This document shows positions 29,201 through 41,904 of a stretch of 64,000 bases of DNA, piece after piece (position 1 is the first letter of the stretch; every line of letters begins with the position of its first letter). The translations under genes were made by a program, and so were the position numbers. Below the pieces are notes generated by a model. The model was given only the letters and a program-made list of their open reading frames with translations, was not told where the DNA came from and made no database searches. The DNA lies in NCBI GenBank assembly GCA_951804985.1, contig OX638132.1, positions 87,920,696-87,984,695 of the forward strand, read 5' to 3'. Origin of the DNA: Dryomyza anilis (taxonomy: Eukaryota > Arthropoda > Insecta > Diptera > Dryomyzidae).

Positions 29201-31700
29201 ATGAAATATAGAACAATTTGGTGTGTGTCTATGATAATTTGGTTGTGGGAACCTAATATGAAGTTTGATTGCAATTGAATAAGATTCATTACTACAAACG
29301 ACCTTTCTTGCCGACAATCTAAAGTCCAAGATTTTTGTCTATTCCTTTTGATTTAACTCTCTCTTTCTTTGATTTTAAAAGACTTCCATCGTAGCTGTTT
29401 GTTCCACTGTGCAGCACATATACGACTTAATACGCGCTACGTCTAGAAGCGCGCACCAGTAATACGCACAAGGATAAAATTCAATAAAGGATTTACGGCT
29501 TAGTACGGCTGTCTGCGATTTTTGGCATCATTGACAGAGCAACTCCGCCCCCACCCCACCACGAAGACAAAATGTAGTCCGGAAGCCACACAATATATGT
29601 AGCAGCAGTAACCAAAGCAACAGTAACCGTACACTTTTGTTGCCACAAGATGAACCCCGTTCGTTCTCATACATATTTTGATAACGATAAAAATGGAAAA
29701 TTCTATTACAAATTTTTGATTCAATATTTTACTCTGGGGCATGATAAGTTTAACGCAACATTGCGGCTTTATTTTGCACATAGTAGGTAGTATATGGTGT
29801 TTGTGTTGCATACAATGTTTATATTTAAAAACTGTTAACAAAGGCGAATTGTACACCTTGCGTATGTGGTTGTTGCCGGTTCTACCACTTTGGCCCCCAT
29901 TACGTTGATGTGGCAATTTATGAATGGTTGTGGTCCTACGTGGCACGGTTTGGATTTTTTGTTATTGTTGTTCGTAGTTTTATGTTTTGTTGTGCGCACA
30001 AGATGAAATTTAAATTGATTTTTCATTGTTTTCAGCAGCTACAAAAATATTATAAATTGCAATTTGTGCTACATAAACGTTTAGTGCCTGCCACAAACGC
30101 AAAACATTGTTATGCGTATGGGTAGCACGCGGTAAACGTTCTAAACTACTTGACGTTATCGATGTTTAGATTGAAATGAAGGTGCACAAAATAAAACCCA
30201 TCCATATTTGCTCCATCACACAAAAGTAGAAGGCAAACAATTGGCTGAGTGTTTTTTTTTTGTATTATCGGCGGTGCAAAGATTACTATTGCTGGCGTAC
30301 TTTCGGGCGCACTAAAGCAAAGGGTTATTTGGACCTGAAAATGTAATGGTTTGGAAAAAATTTCAGCTTTATTTCTCGATTTGGTTTGGTAATTGAATTT
30401 ATTGTTGACGAGCTAAGTACGAGTGTTTGGAATCAATTATATCATGTTAAAGGGTAACGAAATTTATTCGCGTCGCATTTAAAGCATTATTTGGTTTATT
30501 GTTTGAAGATTTTAAATATTGTCAACATGTTTTAATTTATAACTAGGCAACCACTATTAAAGGGATAGATGCATTATTAGAAAATCTAGTCACATAAAAC
30601 TATACCAAGTAAGAAAGATATCTCTAATAGAAATTGTACTAGTGTCATTATCGGGAACTGATTGTTTCATTTTACCTTGTCATAATCTGACCAGTTCTAA
30701 TGATCTGATTATATCCTCCCTAATAGGGTAAATTTATACTAGGGATGTTTGCAGTAGAAGTCTATGTCACGCTTTATAAATTTTAGAGCTCGTTTTTCGA
30801 TTACCATCAAATATTTGAAGTCATTTATGACTCTAAAATGAGTCTTCTTTTTCAGATTTACATTAAATGGATACTTAAAAGGATCCCAAAAAGGCTCCCG
30901 AAAATGGGTAGATCTCGAGACAGTCTTTAGAAAGTCTTTTAATACTACTAAAAAAAATCAAAGGTACTTAAAAGAGTTAACAATGGCTCTCGAAACCTGG
31001 GTAGAGGTCATGTTTTTATAAGCCAAAACACTCACATTTATGAGACTTTCAATACTCATATAAGATTTATATTTGAGCACATTTAAGAGTTCAAGAGCAC
31101 AAAAATTCTCTCATTTAAGAGTATTTCATAAATTTGAAATTGTTAAGATCCACATTCACTTCTAACTTATACACAAAGTGACATAAATGAGTCATACTTC
31201 GAAGTTAGTCGACATGTTCTTAGTCCAAACATTCGAGAAATTATATCCAAGTTCAAGTTAATCCAATAATTACATATATAACGGATTTACTTGAACTTGG
31301 ATTGACTTTATTTGACTTTTAAATGACTTTATATGTTTAGAATAGAATATATTTATGAGTGCTCCCAATACACTCCCAAATGATACTCTTTTATAATCCA
31401 TTATACGTGTTGCTTCGAAAATAGTCTTTAAAGCAAGATTTTTACTACTCCATTTAATGAGCTCTTAGTAATTCAGTATCAGTAATTTGAATTAAATGCC
31501 TTAGAGCCAACTCTTTAATGTGTCATATATTTTGGAGAATTCCGAAAACAGTCTTAAATGCTATACATCCATGAGTCTTTTTCTGAGAGCTCACACAATA
31601 CGCTAAAATGGGTCTCCTTTCCGACTCCAATTTAGAGATCTCCTAAAAGGTTTAATGGGTATTCTGAGCCATAATTTGAAATAATTTTTTTTAGAGTTAA
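29201..31700. other. Gene-empty stretch
   Basis: 29390-30350 is GC-richer and apparently single-copy in this window. 30550-31690 is AT-rich with many GAGTCTTT/CACTC-type short motifs, but no inverted ends or protein could be defined. Confidence 0.4.
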
Positions 31701-32414
31701 AAGTAAATATTTCTGTTAGTAATTCTATTTTAAAATTTATTACTCATTAATAATTTCAAATTACTTTAAAATATCAAATATCGAGTCCAATTGGATGGTT
31801 TGTAATAGATATCTTCACAAGTGCATTTGAAACCAACTTCAAGACATTCACTTTGTTTCAAAACATTTACTGTCGTCAACTCTGTGCTTGAAAATCAAAA
31901 TATTGTGTTGCTCACAACAACAAAGCACCAAGTACTGTCAAAACAAAACACAAACAAAACAAAACTGCAGTGAGAGGTCTTTGATGATCCATACCAAATC
32001 GACCAAAAAAAGTCAAATTTGAGATTTTACGTTTTGGATTTCAATTAAATAAATATAAAGTAAATATTTCTGTTAGTAATTCTATTTTAAAATTTATTAC
32101 TCATTAATAATTTCAAATTACTTTAAAATATCAAATATCGAGTCCAATTGGATGGTTTGTAATAGATATCTTCACAAGTGCATTTGAAACCAACTTCAAG
32201 ACATTCACTTTGTTTCAAAACATTTACTGTCGTCAACTCTATGCTTGAAAATCAAAATATTGTGTTGCTCACAACAACAAAGCACCAAGTACTGTCAAAA
32301 CAAAACACAAACAAAACAAAACTGCAGTTTAGAGGTCTTTGATGATCCATACCAAATCGACCAAAAAAAGTCAAATTTGAGATTTTACGTTTTGGATTTC
32401 AATTAAATTTGGGC
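31701..32414. repeat. Tandem duplication, two 357-bp units
   Basis: 31701-32057 and 32058 to about 32408 are almost identical; two small differences were seen (CTGTGCTTG against CTATGCTTG, and GCAGTGAGAGG against GCAGTTTAGAGG). Each unit holds the end of the TIR element described at 31806-34864 and the start of the foldback at 32344. The duplication therefore happened after the foldback inserted, and recently. Confidence 0.9.
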
Positions 32415-33600
32415 AACTGATAAAAGGTATCCAGATATGTACTGACCAATTTTTTCGCCCACTACTTACAGAGATACAGTGGCTCAAACTTACAAAAAAT
32501 GTGCCTAAAATCACATTTGTATGATTGTTTATATTTAAATATCTCTTAAACTAGAAAAGCTAGAAACTCCATTGAGGGCTCGTTTTAAAGCTAATAGAAC
32601 AGAAAAATTATGTTGTGACTTCTAAACGAGAACATGTGGTCCGTGGTCATTATCCCTGCACTTCAAAAGTAATGTCCTTAAAAAGAACCCTTTTTAAAAT
32701 TCTGAAAAAAATTCTAAGTTTTCGTCAATTTATTATAAATGTTCATGCAAAATTTCAAGATTGTATTTTGACGTCATCATATTTTAAAAAATAATTTTCT
32801 AAATTTTTATCTATTTTTTGCATAGAAAAAAAAAATTTTTTTTCTACAGTAAAAGTTGTAATAATTCCTGAATATATTTGTAACACTGATTTCTGAAATG
32901 AAGTCAGTTTTATCATATGCAATCTAGTTTTTGAGATATTGATTTTGGCATATAGTTTTTACGATTTTCGAAAAATGGTATATATCTCAATAACTAGAGA
33001 CAATTTGATGAAACTGGCGCCATTTTCGAAATCAGAGTTCAGTTGAAAAATTATTGCAAATTGTACTTTTGAAAAAAAAAAAAATATTTTTTTTTCAATA
33101 CAAAAAATATGTAAAAATTTTAAAAATTAATTTTAAAATATGATGCCATCAAAATACCATCTTAAAATTTGGCATGAACATTTTTATTAAATCAACCAAA
33201 ATATGTGATTTTTTTCAGAATTTCAAAAAGGTACCTTTTTAAGGACATCCATTTTGAAATGCATGGGTTATTACCACGAGCCACATGTTCAAGTTTAGAA
33301 GTTACAACCTAATTGGTATAAAAGTTTGTTCCATTAGCTTTAAAACGAGCCATCAACGGAGTTTGTGGTATTTAAATTTTAAGAGATATTGAAATATGAA
33401 CGAACAACCATATAAAAGTGATATTTGGCCCATTTTTTGTAAATTTGAATAACTGAATCTCATGAAGTAGTGGGCGAAAAAAATAAAACAAAAATTGATC
33501 AACGCATATCTCGATACCCTTTATCAGTTGTGCAAATTTCATTGAAATCGAAGAAGATGAGTTCTAACCGCTGGTCGATTTGGTGTGGAATGGTCCATAT
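32344..33600. mobile_element. Long foldback element, about 1.25 kb
   Basis: Left arm from TCCATACCAAATCGACC (about 32348) to about 32850, right arm from about 33060 to GGTCGATTTGGTGTGGAATGG (about 33593), reverse complements of each other with moderate divergence. Paired landmarks include CCCACTACTTACAGAGATA/TCTCATGAAGTAGTGGG, GGGCTCGTTTTAAAGCTAA/TTAGCTTTAAAACGAGCC, and AACATGTGGTCCGTGGT/ACCACGAGCCACATGTT. The 200-bp centre is itself near-palindromic and AT-rich. No protein is encoded. Confidence 0.85.
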
Positions 33601-34331
33601 AATTTATTTTCCGTTTGTTTGTTTGCTTTTGCGATATGCAAACGTACACCTGTGCTCGGATTTTCTTAAAATTTGGATATATATCCTACAGACCCAGGAG
33701 AAGGTCACTATATAGTTTTCGTTGACCACGCCCTTTTTTATGCCCATTTTTATTGTTGGTGTATAATTTAGATTCATAGCAAAATTACTGAACGTATTTT
33801 TCTGAAAACTAGCATTACTTTGATATAAAGTCCATTCAGTATCCCAAACCATAGAACCCCCCATAGAACCCAAACCCAAAAATTCAGTACGCTAAATCTC
33901 AACCCTAATGTTATTGATTTCCACCAAATTTTAAATTTGGATGATACTAAACTTACTTAATCTCACTATACCAAACTCACCATACCAAAGCTCACCACAC
34001 CTTAACTCACCACATCGAAACCCACCACAATAAAATTCACCACACTAAATTTATCACACTAAAACTCACCACACTAAAACTTCTACTGGAAAAGACACTA
34101 CGGGGAAGAATTCTACGGGGAATAATTCTACCCGGAAGAATTCTACGGCAAAGCATTCTACTGGGAATTATTTTTGTTTTGGTTACTACATTTATAACAC
34201 CAATAAAAAGGTCCACAACGAAGCATGGGTCCCTGATATGAATAATAAAAAATGTTCTTTATATTGATAAAATCACTTCATATCCTTGCATTCACAAAAT
34301 CTTTGCACGAGTCGTGCACGGGTCCAGCTAG
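33600..34331 (+). mobile_element. Helitron-like non-autonomous element, copy 1
   Basis: Homologous to about 45540-46149. Both copies end CACGAGTCGTGCAC, 4 to 5 more bases, then CCAGCTAG followed by T. A short hairpin (GCACGAGTCGTGC) just before a CTRR end and insertion before T are Helitron 3' hallmarks. Internally there are two minisatellites: CTCACCACACTAAAA-type (about 33958-34080) and GAAGAATTCTACGGG-type (about 34085-34165). The 5' terminus (a TC) is not placed. No Rep/helicase. Confidence 0.65.
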
Positions 34332-34864
34332 TTTGTAATAAAAACTCAAATACTGAAATGAACTGCTTATGACACCGATTACTAAGTGCATTTTACATTT
34401 TTTTTTCTTACTCTAAGGATTTTTTATAAATATTGAAATATAAATTAGAAAATAATAAATTTTACCAAAGCGTTGTTTTTTTTTTTTGGATATTTTTTTT
34501 AATAATATTTGTTGTATTAACACATAAATACCAACAACAACATTACTGCCGTCGAACGCCGAGCGGTAGATAAGTTGTTGTTATTAATGTTCGTCTTTTC
34601 ACTCGTTACTAGTTGCTCTCAATCGCTGCACTCACTGTATTCGTTCAGCGACAGCATTGTCGTTTGGTTTTGTTTTTCAAAACATGGAATGTTTTGATTG
34701 GCTTTTTGTTTTGACAGTACTTGACACCAATGAAACAAATACTGCAGTGAAGTGAAGTCGGCCGAGACTTCACCATAATACTGTCGACTGTAATACACAA
34801 AATACATTCAAAACTGCAGAGTGCAGTAGTTCATATTTTCAAAAACATTTCTGCAGATGTCTTG

Positions 34865-35655
34865 TTTGTAATATATTTATTTATAATTACGACTTTTAAT
34901 TAATAAAAAGTTATGTATAAAAAATATATTAAAAAAAAAAAATTTTTTGAGTTTTTTTTTTGAAAAATACATTTTTTTTTTCGACAATTTTTTTTTCAAA
35001 ATAAATATTATTTTTAGGATATTTATGTTTTTGATTTTTTTGTTCGAAAAACTATTTTTTATTTTGAAAAATTTGTAAAGTCTTTTTTTTGATCAATTTA
35101 TTTCTTTTTATTTTTTTTTTTCAAAATAATATTTTATAAATCAAGCAAGCAGTTTTTAACAATTAAATAACATAAACCTTATAGGAATTATAAAAACATA
35201 TACATATCTATTTTAATTTGTGTGTGCAAAATTTGATATACATCATTAAAAACATTAAATTGAAAACTAAATGGTGAAAAAGTATGTGATAAAATTCATA
35301 ATATTAACAAATAAATATATCATATTAATAATTTTTTATTCTGTGAATTCGTACGATGCTCATAACCTAAATCTTCCAAAATTAAAAAAAATGTTCAAAA
35401 TAATCCAAATTTATCAAGTTTACATTCAAATATCTTAAAATCATATTGGAATATTAATATTTTTTGCTATACTAAAATTAATCTTGACAATTGAAATAAA
35501 ATTTGCGTTTACAGTTTTTTGGAAAACTACGTAGTTGTATAAAGGACTTTATTTTGATTGTAAAAAGTAACTGAAAAGGCATAACATGTTGATGGAAATT
35601 TGCTTAAAAACGCTACGTAATAGGAAAAGAACAGAGTATGTATTCAAAATCAGCA
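34865..35655. other. AT-rich and T-rich low-complexity DNA
   Basis: 34930-35130 is dominated by T and A runs. The rest carries no recognised feature. Confidence 0.5.
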
Positions 35656-35659
35656 GCAC

Positions 35660-36087
35660 CCCTAGTAGAAATTTGCCCGATGCGCCATCGGGATATGATC
35701 GGGTTTTCGTTGGGTAAGCCCTATTAGAGAAAATATGATCATTGCCTTTGCATGCCCTTATCATGCTTACCATAGCACGGTTTCCATTATCTAAACAGTC
35801 AATGTTCCCGATCATAGCTACATTATTTGTTCCTCATAACAAAATTAGCATCAGGCAATGATCGAGATTAATGAGAGAAACCCTATTATGCTCGGGCTCG
35901 GACAAGGCAATTGCTGGGTAAATAATAAAATAGGGAATTGCCCGATCAGTACATGATCATGGCCTGAGGTCAATACATGATCAGGACACTGCGTTACAAG
36001 GACATTATGGGCCTCGTCATATCCCGATCATCTCAAATAATGACATGATCACTTCATGACCATGGCCCTACCAAAATTTCTACCTGG
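35660..36087. mobile_element. MITE with CCTAGTAGAAATTT ends, copy A
   Basis: Left end CCTAGTAGAAATTTGCCCGA, right end CCAAAATTTCTACCTGG (inverted). About 430 bp, with repeated GATCATG/CATGATC motifs throughout. A second copy in opposite orientation lies at 42684-43066 and a degraded piece at about 47690-47830. No protein. Confidence 0.8.
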
Positions 36088-37750
36088 GACCATTTTTCCC
36101 GTTTCCGTTTCATTGTAAATTAATTGTTTAAAGCATGTTGAATTGTGTGGAAAACTATATTAAGTTCATAAAATGTAGAAACTTCAAAATTTGTTAAGGC
36201 ATTTGTTTGGTTTGCCAAGTTATTATGTTTGCTAAAATAATTACAAAGAAAAGAGCTTTCAATCCAACGACTGTAAATGATTCTATTAAGAAGTACTAAC
36301 ATAATATATATTCACATTTATTATGACTATTATTTTCATGCTCACATGCATCTCGTATGAATTTCCAAATAAGCATTAAATGATATCCTGCGAAATCAAG
36401 TACTACACTCACAGCCACATCCGGTCGAACAGTAATGCAAAAATGTTATTCACCGACCGAACGACAGACCAACCTACCTACGGACATATGCGAATAATGG
36501 AAAAAGCAGCAAATGTAGAAAATATCCTCAAATATGTGGATATAAATTGCAATTTGGCAACAACTACATAGTCAATTTCCGGTTATTCAATTCGTTGTTG
36601 CATGAAAAATGATGCGCAAATTGCTGGCAGTACGAAAAAATCCAAGAGAAACAACACAGTAACAATAATAATAATAAAAAGAACAGCAAGTTGAGCAAAT
36701 TGAAGCCAAATTCAATGATATTTGAATAATCTTATATTCAGTTATTTGAAGCTAGCCTCTGTTCTGTGTTATATTTGCCATGATGTCGAATAATATTGCT
36801 ATGGTGCTTATGATAATTTGAGTCTGAGTTATAATAAGCATCAGCTAGTACATGTGCACATAATTTGATAGGACTTTGTTAAAATTTGAATATTGTGGTT
36901 TTGGAGATATCAGTTCCAATAAAACCCATGGGGTGCACAGGTGAGTGCATGTAGTGCACAGCGTGCATCAAGAGTTGAGTTCAAAGGACATGACTGGCGG
37001 TTCATTTAAATTATGATTTATATTAGTGCTCTAAATTCAATAATAGAATACTACACAGTATGCATTGCAAATAAGGACAGCATGAAACCATGATGTATTT
37101 TGTTGTGCACCATACTCTAATGTTAAGCCTTACAGTTTTTCAAAAATTCCATTGGGCCTTTGGGTAGATAACACGCACTGCACTGTGCGGTTAGTTTTGT
37201 GGTCACATTCCGAAATAACAGTCAAAATTAAATCGGCTTGAAATTGCTGTGGCATTTCAATCAGATTATCTATGTACAATGTACATAGATGTATAATATT
37301 AATTTCAATAGTGCGGAAAATTCGTCAAAAGAAAGTTTTATGCAATGTGTTGCCATTGAAAATTTACGCCGATAGCCATGGCACAAAAATCGGTAATCGA
37401 AGCTTTTGTTATGCCCGCAACATAAAAAAAACATAATAAATAAAAATAAGTTAGAAACCAAGTTTAAATGTCCAAAATATTCGTAAAAATAATGTAGGCT
37501 GGACTGGCCAACTAAAAACCTGTAAAAACTATTTCTATTTTTCTTTGAGTTAACTATTTAGGTATATTAAGATAGTATAGTTTATAAAATCAGGATAGTA
37601 TTTTTGTTTTTTACATTGAAAATGAAAATATAGAAAGGTTAGATGGGGAATGGGTAGCACCGATGATAATTCTAGGACATTATGGAATTGAGATTCTGTA
37701 ACCCAAGGTATTTTTCTTTTATTTAAACGATGTCTAGTTGTGTCGTCACG
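36088..37750. other. Gene-empty stretch
   Basis: No coding region or repeat copy was recognised. 36350-37200 is of mixed composition and single-copy within the window. A 9-bp palindromic pair ATGTACATTGTACATAGAT lies near 37271-37290. Confidence 0.45.
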
Positions 37751-38594
37751 TAGACATCTGCAGAAATGTATTTGAAGTTCCATCTGCAAAAAATACACTA
37801 CTGCACTCTACAGTTTTGAGTGCATTTCGCAATAGCAGTATACAGTATTATATTGAAGTCTCCCCAACGACTTCACTTCACTGCAATATTTGTTTTATTG
37901 GTGTCAAGTAATGTCAAGACATTCAATGCTTTGAAAAACAAAACCAAATGACACTACTGTCGTTGAAAATTCAGGAAGTACAGTGAGTGCAGTGAGTGGC
38001 GCAACGAGTAATGAGTGAGACAACGAACATTGAAAAAAACAACTATGCTGCTCGGTGTTCGACGAACGGCAGTAATGTTGTTTGCGGTATTTATGTGTTT
38101 ATAAAAAATACAACAAACATTATTTGAAAAATATAAAAAAAATTGTAAAAATAAATTGTACGAACAACGCATTGGCCGAAAAGCAATATCCAAAAAAAAA
38201 ATGTATAATGAAAAAAAATGTTTCTTCGATAAATAAAAAACTTAATATAAAATATTATATTATTTTCTTATATACCTTTTGAATTTTTTCTATATTTCAA
38301 TATTAATGAAAATTCCTTAGAGTAAGAATGATACAAAAAAAAAATGTAAAATGCATTGAGTACTCAAAGTCATAAGCAGTTCATTTCAGCATTTGAATTT
38401 ATATTGCACATCATTATAGACGTCTTCACTACAACTACGTCTTCTTTTTTTGTTTTGTTTTGACACTACTTGTGCTTTCTTGTTGTGAGTAACACATTCA
38501 TTTGATTTTCAAGCATAGAGTCGGCGACAGTATATGTCATTAAATAAAATTAATGTCTTGAAGTAGTTTTCAAATGCATTTGTAAAGATGTCTA
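37751..38594 (+). mobile_element. TIR element (AGACATCTGCA family), copy 2
   Basis: Starts TAGACATCTGCAGAAATG and ends TTGTAAAGATGTCTA. It is collinear with 46397-47250: GACTTCACTTCACTGCAATA, GTTTTATTGGTGTCAAG, GGCAGTAATGTTGTTTGCGG, and AAGCATAGAGTCGGCGACAG near the end. About 840 bp, no transposase frame. Small ORFs inside are not conserved between copies. Confidence 0.8.
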
Positions 38595-38767
38595 GTATAT
38601 AGTAACCTCAAATAAAGTTGTGGATTAAAACCCTATGATCAACAAAAAAATATGTACACTAAAATTTAACACTATATTAAAGCAAATACCAGGAGCATGG
38701 CATAATACAAGTTTTATTGTAGGACATACAGACGAACTACTCTAAATCAACTGATCGAGTATATATA

Positions 38768-39034
38768 CTCACAGAATAGAGATTTTCTGCGCCAATCAAC
38801 TCCTTGTCCAACAAATTTATTCGGTTCTCTCAACCGCTTAGTCGGTTGTTATTGTCAAAATTAATTTTAGAATAATTTAGAACAGATTTCGAACAATTTG
38901 GAGTGCATATAGGTTAATATTTCATTGACAGTTCCTTCAACAAATTTTTAGAAGATTCGTTTCAACCGAATGAAGTTGGCTGTAACGACTAACATTTTAA
39001 TTCTTCCAACCTCATGACAAAAGATGATTTTTCT
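38768..39034. repeat. Dispersed repeat family C unit
   Basis: Starts CACAGAATAGAGATTTTCTG and ends AAAGATGATTTTTCTGTATG. It shares GTCCAACAAATTTATTCGGT and TCTCAACCGCTTAGTCGGTT with 24205-24510. The ends CACAGAA/TTCTGT may be a short inverted repeat. Confidence 0.65.
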
Positions 39035-39310
39035 GTATGTACCTTTCCATAACTGCCACATTCATTCTTTGTTACAAATATTACTGCAATATCTTGGTAT
39101 ATTTTTAGCCAATCCTTAGATTACAGAAAATTCTTATACATCAATCTCAATATTCTATCAATTTTTTTCAAGATTAATTCTAATCCCGGATGTTTATGCG
39201 CAGAGTAATATAAGTTCTATTTTAATATAATTGTTCGATAACTTTATACTTATCTGTTGTAATATTTGAAAATCGTTGCAACACCGAATGAAATATCGTG
39301 ATAACACTGC

Positions 39311-39946
39311 GTCTCTACTAGCCATAAATTATGGAAATATTTATGTTGTACTATAAAATGTATTGTGGAGATACTATCTGTCTTGCCATAAATTATGGTA
39401 TGACTGAAATGTCCTCATAAAGTCAGCCATGACTTTGATGTTTCGAAATAAACTCAAAACAATTACATCCAAATTTTCATTTTATCAATTTTTAATTTCG
39501 CGTTGAACTAATTTGATTAATAAATTCGCAGTCTAATTATCGGTGATACAGCTGGCGCGAGTGCAAAGTTTTTCAATAAAATGTTGTGACATAATCATTT
39601 TTGTCGACATAAACATAAAATTTGTCATAAACATGACCATGAGACTAGTGTGAATAGTGGAGACGCACTGTAATGTTTATGATAGACATATTTTATGTTT
39701 GTGTCTACAAAAACGATATGGTCCAATTATGTTTCAATATTTTATTGTAAAACTTATGTTTAGCACTCGCATGAAAATATTTAAGTAATTTATTTTGATT
39801 TTAATTTATTCCAAAACGTCAAATTCAGGTAGACTTTATGCCGATATTTCAAATAACATAAAGTTTAACATTTCTGGCAAGACATGTGGTGTATCCACAA
39901 TACATTTTGATGGTTTAACATAAATAATTATGGCTATTGGAGACAC
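39311..39946. mobile_element. Foldback element, about 640 bp
   Basis: The outer ends GTCTCTACTAGCCATAA (left) and TTATGGCTATTGGAGAC (right) are inverted. Both arms contain AAAATGTATTGTGGA or its complement, TGTCTTGCC/GGCAAGACA, and GACTTTATG-type blocks. The inner arms around 39655 carry GACATAAACATAAAATTTGTC and its inverted copy. No protein. The family is not seen elsewhere in the window. Confidence 0.8.
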
Positions 39947-40950
39947 CATGCTATATTGTGGACAACATTATAATAAAAATATAAATCTCTTTGTTGCTCC
40001 AAGTTAACGCTCGATATAGGTATGAAAAATTTTCTGATAACGTGTGAATTCTCCTGTATCTCGCATTGATCATTTAAAAAATATTTTTACAATTACGTAC
40101 GTAGTTTAACAACAAATTGTTTGACCCTTGTAAATAGTTTAAGTGCACTAATTAGTTGCCACTCTATGAAATTTCAAATATACCCTCTAAATTATGAAAG
40201 CCCCCATTGATAATCGAAATATTTGTATTTTAGTTGGTATAATTTTTGGAAAAATATTTGCAAAATTTACGCTTAATTTATTTTAATTGCAACCAACCGC
40301 CCAAAAACTATGATATGTTTGGGGTGGAATTATTGATATTGTAGTTTTTGTTGTTGTTGTTGCGTTATTAATGGTATTTAGTGGCAACCCCATTATTCTA
40401 CTCCACTTAACCGGAAGTGCATACATCGAACAATACACCGTTTTGGTTGGGCAATAATTATCATCGGCATGAACATAATCTCTACCGGCAGCTGTTTTAC
40501 GCGTTGGCGACCTCATATCCGATACGCATTAGTATTTGTTTAGAGGGAGTGCAACGGAAATCGGGCTAACAAATCATAAATTGTTTGCTTCAATAATAAT
40601 TTGAATATTGCATATCCAACTAATTTGCGTTGCGTTTTTAATGCATTATTTGCACTGTTGATTCCAATGTGGCCAATTTTAAATGCAGCACACATAAATA
40701 ATATGTAGTAATTGTAGTAATTAAAATAAATATTTGTAGGGGTCAATTGCAAATGGAGCATATTGGATATTTTTGATATTCATTTCAATAATTCATCTAA
40801 TTAAGAATAACTTGACGATTGAACTTCATAAATATTGCTAAAAAAAAACTGAAAAAGTTAAATATTTACGCAATAATGAAAAGTTATTTTTAATAATTCT
40901 TCCTTTTCAATTATAGAAAAAATAATATTGAGTAAACAAATAATTTATAT
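39947..40950. other. Gene-empty stretch
   Basis: Contains a TTGTTGTTGTTGTTG simple repeat near 40350. The minus-strand frame at 40283-40516 has no recognisable domain. Confidence 0.45.
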
Positions 40951-41252
40951 AAGGGACTAAAACGCTTTGGAATATCGGTTCCGGTACCGATGCTCATACG
41001 GATTCAAACCAAAAAAAAAATATATATGGGATTCGATTCCGGTTCTTTAATTTTGACTTAAACTCTTTGGAATATCGGTTCCAGTTCTGGTTACAAGATT
41101 TTTAAAATATCGGTTCCGATTCCAGTTCTAACCAAAAACATTACAAGGGTTCCGATGCCGGTTCCACACATAATAACGGCTCCAATTTCGGTTCCGGAAT
41201 AAAAAAATTGAAACGGTTCTGGTACTGGTTCCGATTACGGTTCTTTGAGTCC
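40951..41252. repeat. GGTTCCGGTTCCG-rich repeat, copy 2
   Basis: Same start as 14244 (GGGACTAAAAC, then TTGGAATATCGGTTCCGGT), many degenerate GGTTCCG units, and an end near GGTTCTTTGAGTCC. Start and end are weakly inverted (GGGACTAAAA, TTTGAGTCC). Confidence 0.75.
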
Positions 41253-41900
41253 AATTACACTACTCAACAAAACGAGAAAACAAAAATTTCTTATATCAAT
41301 TCTATCTAATTTGAGGGTGATGATTTCGACTGTTTTTTCTATTTAATAAAAATATAGTTTCTTACCTAGTTTCAGTCAATCAGAACAAGCACTGATTGAC
41401 TTTAACTGACTAATCGATCCACGTCCAGCCCTAACCCTTAACAAGGAACATGAAATTTGGACAGGGTGTTCTACTCCCCACGTAGAAGCGACCGGATTTT
41501 TTTAAAATTCGTCCCCTAAAGTACAAAAATGGGCGTGGCAAATCTGAACTTTAATTCAAAATATCTATGTCCTTAAGATAGCCACACTAATGAAGTTTGG
41601 TCCAGTGATGTATATTGTGGTTGTTTATCTTTTTACCAAATGTGGGCAGGACAAAGGGGCGTGGCACCTCCCATATGAATAAAACTTTAAAAATGCTATA
41701 ACGCCTGTCCTACTAAAACTAGAGTTATAAAAATAGAAACAACTGTTCAAATTTAAAACTCCAATTGTCACGTAGAATGTGGACGGTATTTGACGACGGA
41801 ACGCGGAACTCATATAACCAAAACATTTAAATTGCTAAAACTTCTGACCTACTACCCAAGCAATCACGGCTCGACAATTGTCACAAACTATTGTGGCATA
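41253..41900. repeat. Probable dispersed repeat with GGGCGTGGC motifs
   Basis: Contains AAAATGGGCGTGGCAAATCT and AAAGGGGCGTGGCACCTCCC spaced by about 125 bp, a motif common in dipteran repetitive DNA. There is no second copy in this window, so the assignment is weak. Confidence 0.35.
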
Positions 41901-41904
41901 AACT

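Larger units (their letters stand above)
31806..34864 (-). mobile_element. TIR element (AGACATCTGCA family), split by insertions
   Basis: Reverse-oriented relative of 46397-47250 and 37751-38594. One end lies at 31806 (AGATATCTTCACAAGTGC) and again in the tandem copy at about 32163. The other end is TTTCTGCAGATGTCTT near 34864. Matching interior: AAGTACTGTCAAAACAAAAC on the left part, and ACTCAAATACTGAAATGAAC (34345), CATTACTGCCGTCGAACG and GACTTCACCATAATACTGTCG on the right part. The two parts are separated by about 2 kb of foldback plus Helitron-like DNA (32344-34331). Confidence 0.7.

Noticed and set aside
29500..29946. 148-codon minus-strand frame
   Set aside because: No family pattern; overlapping frames on both strands and a H/C/K-biased translation suggest noncoding DNA.
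40283..40516. 77-codon minus-strand frame
   Set aside because: No domain; includes a translated simple repeat (TTT-rich threonine run).
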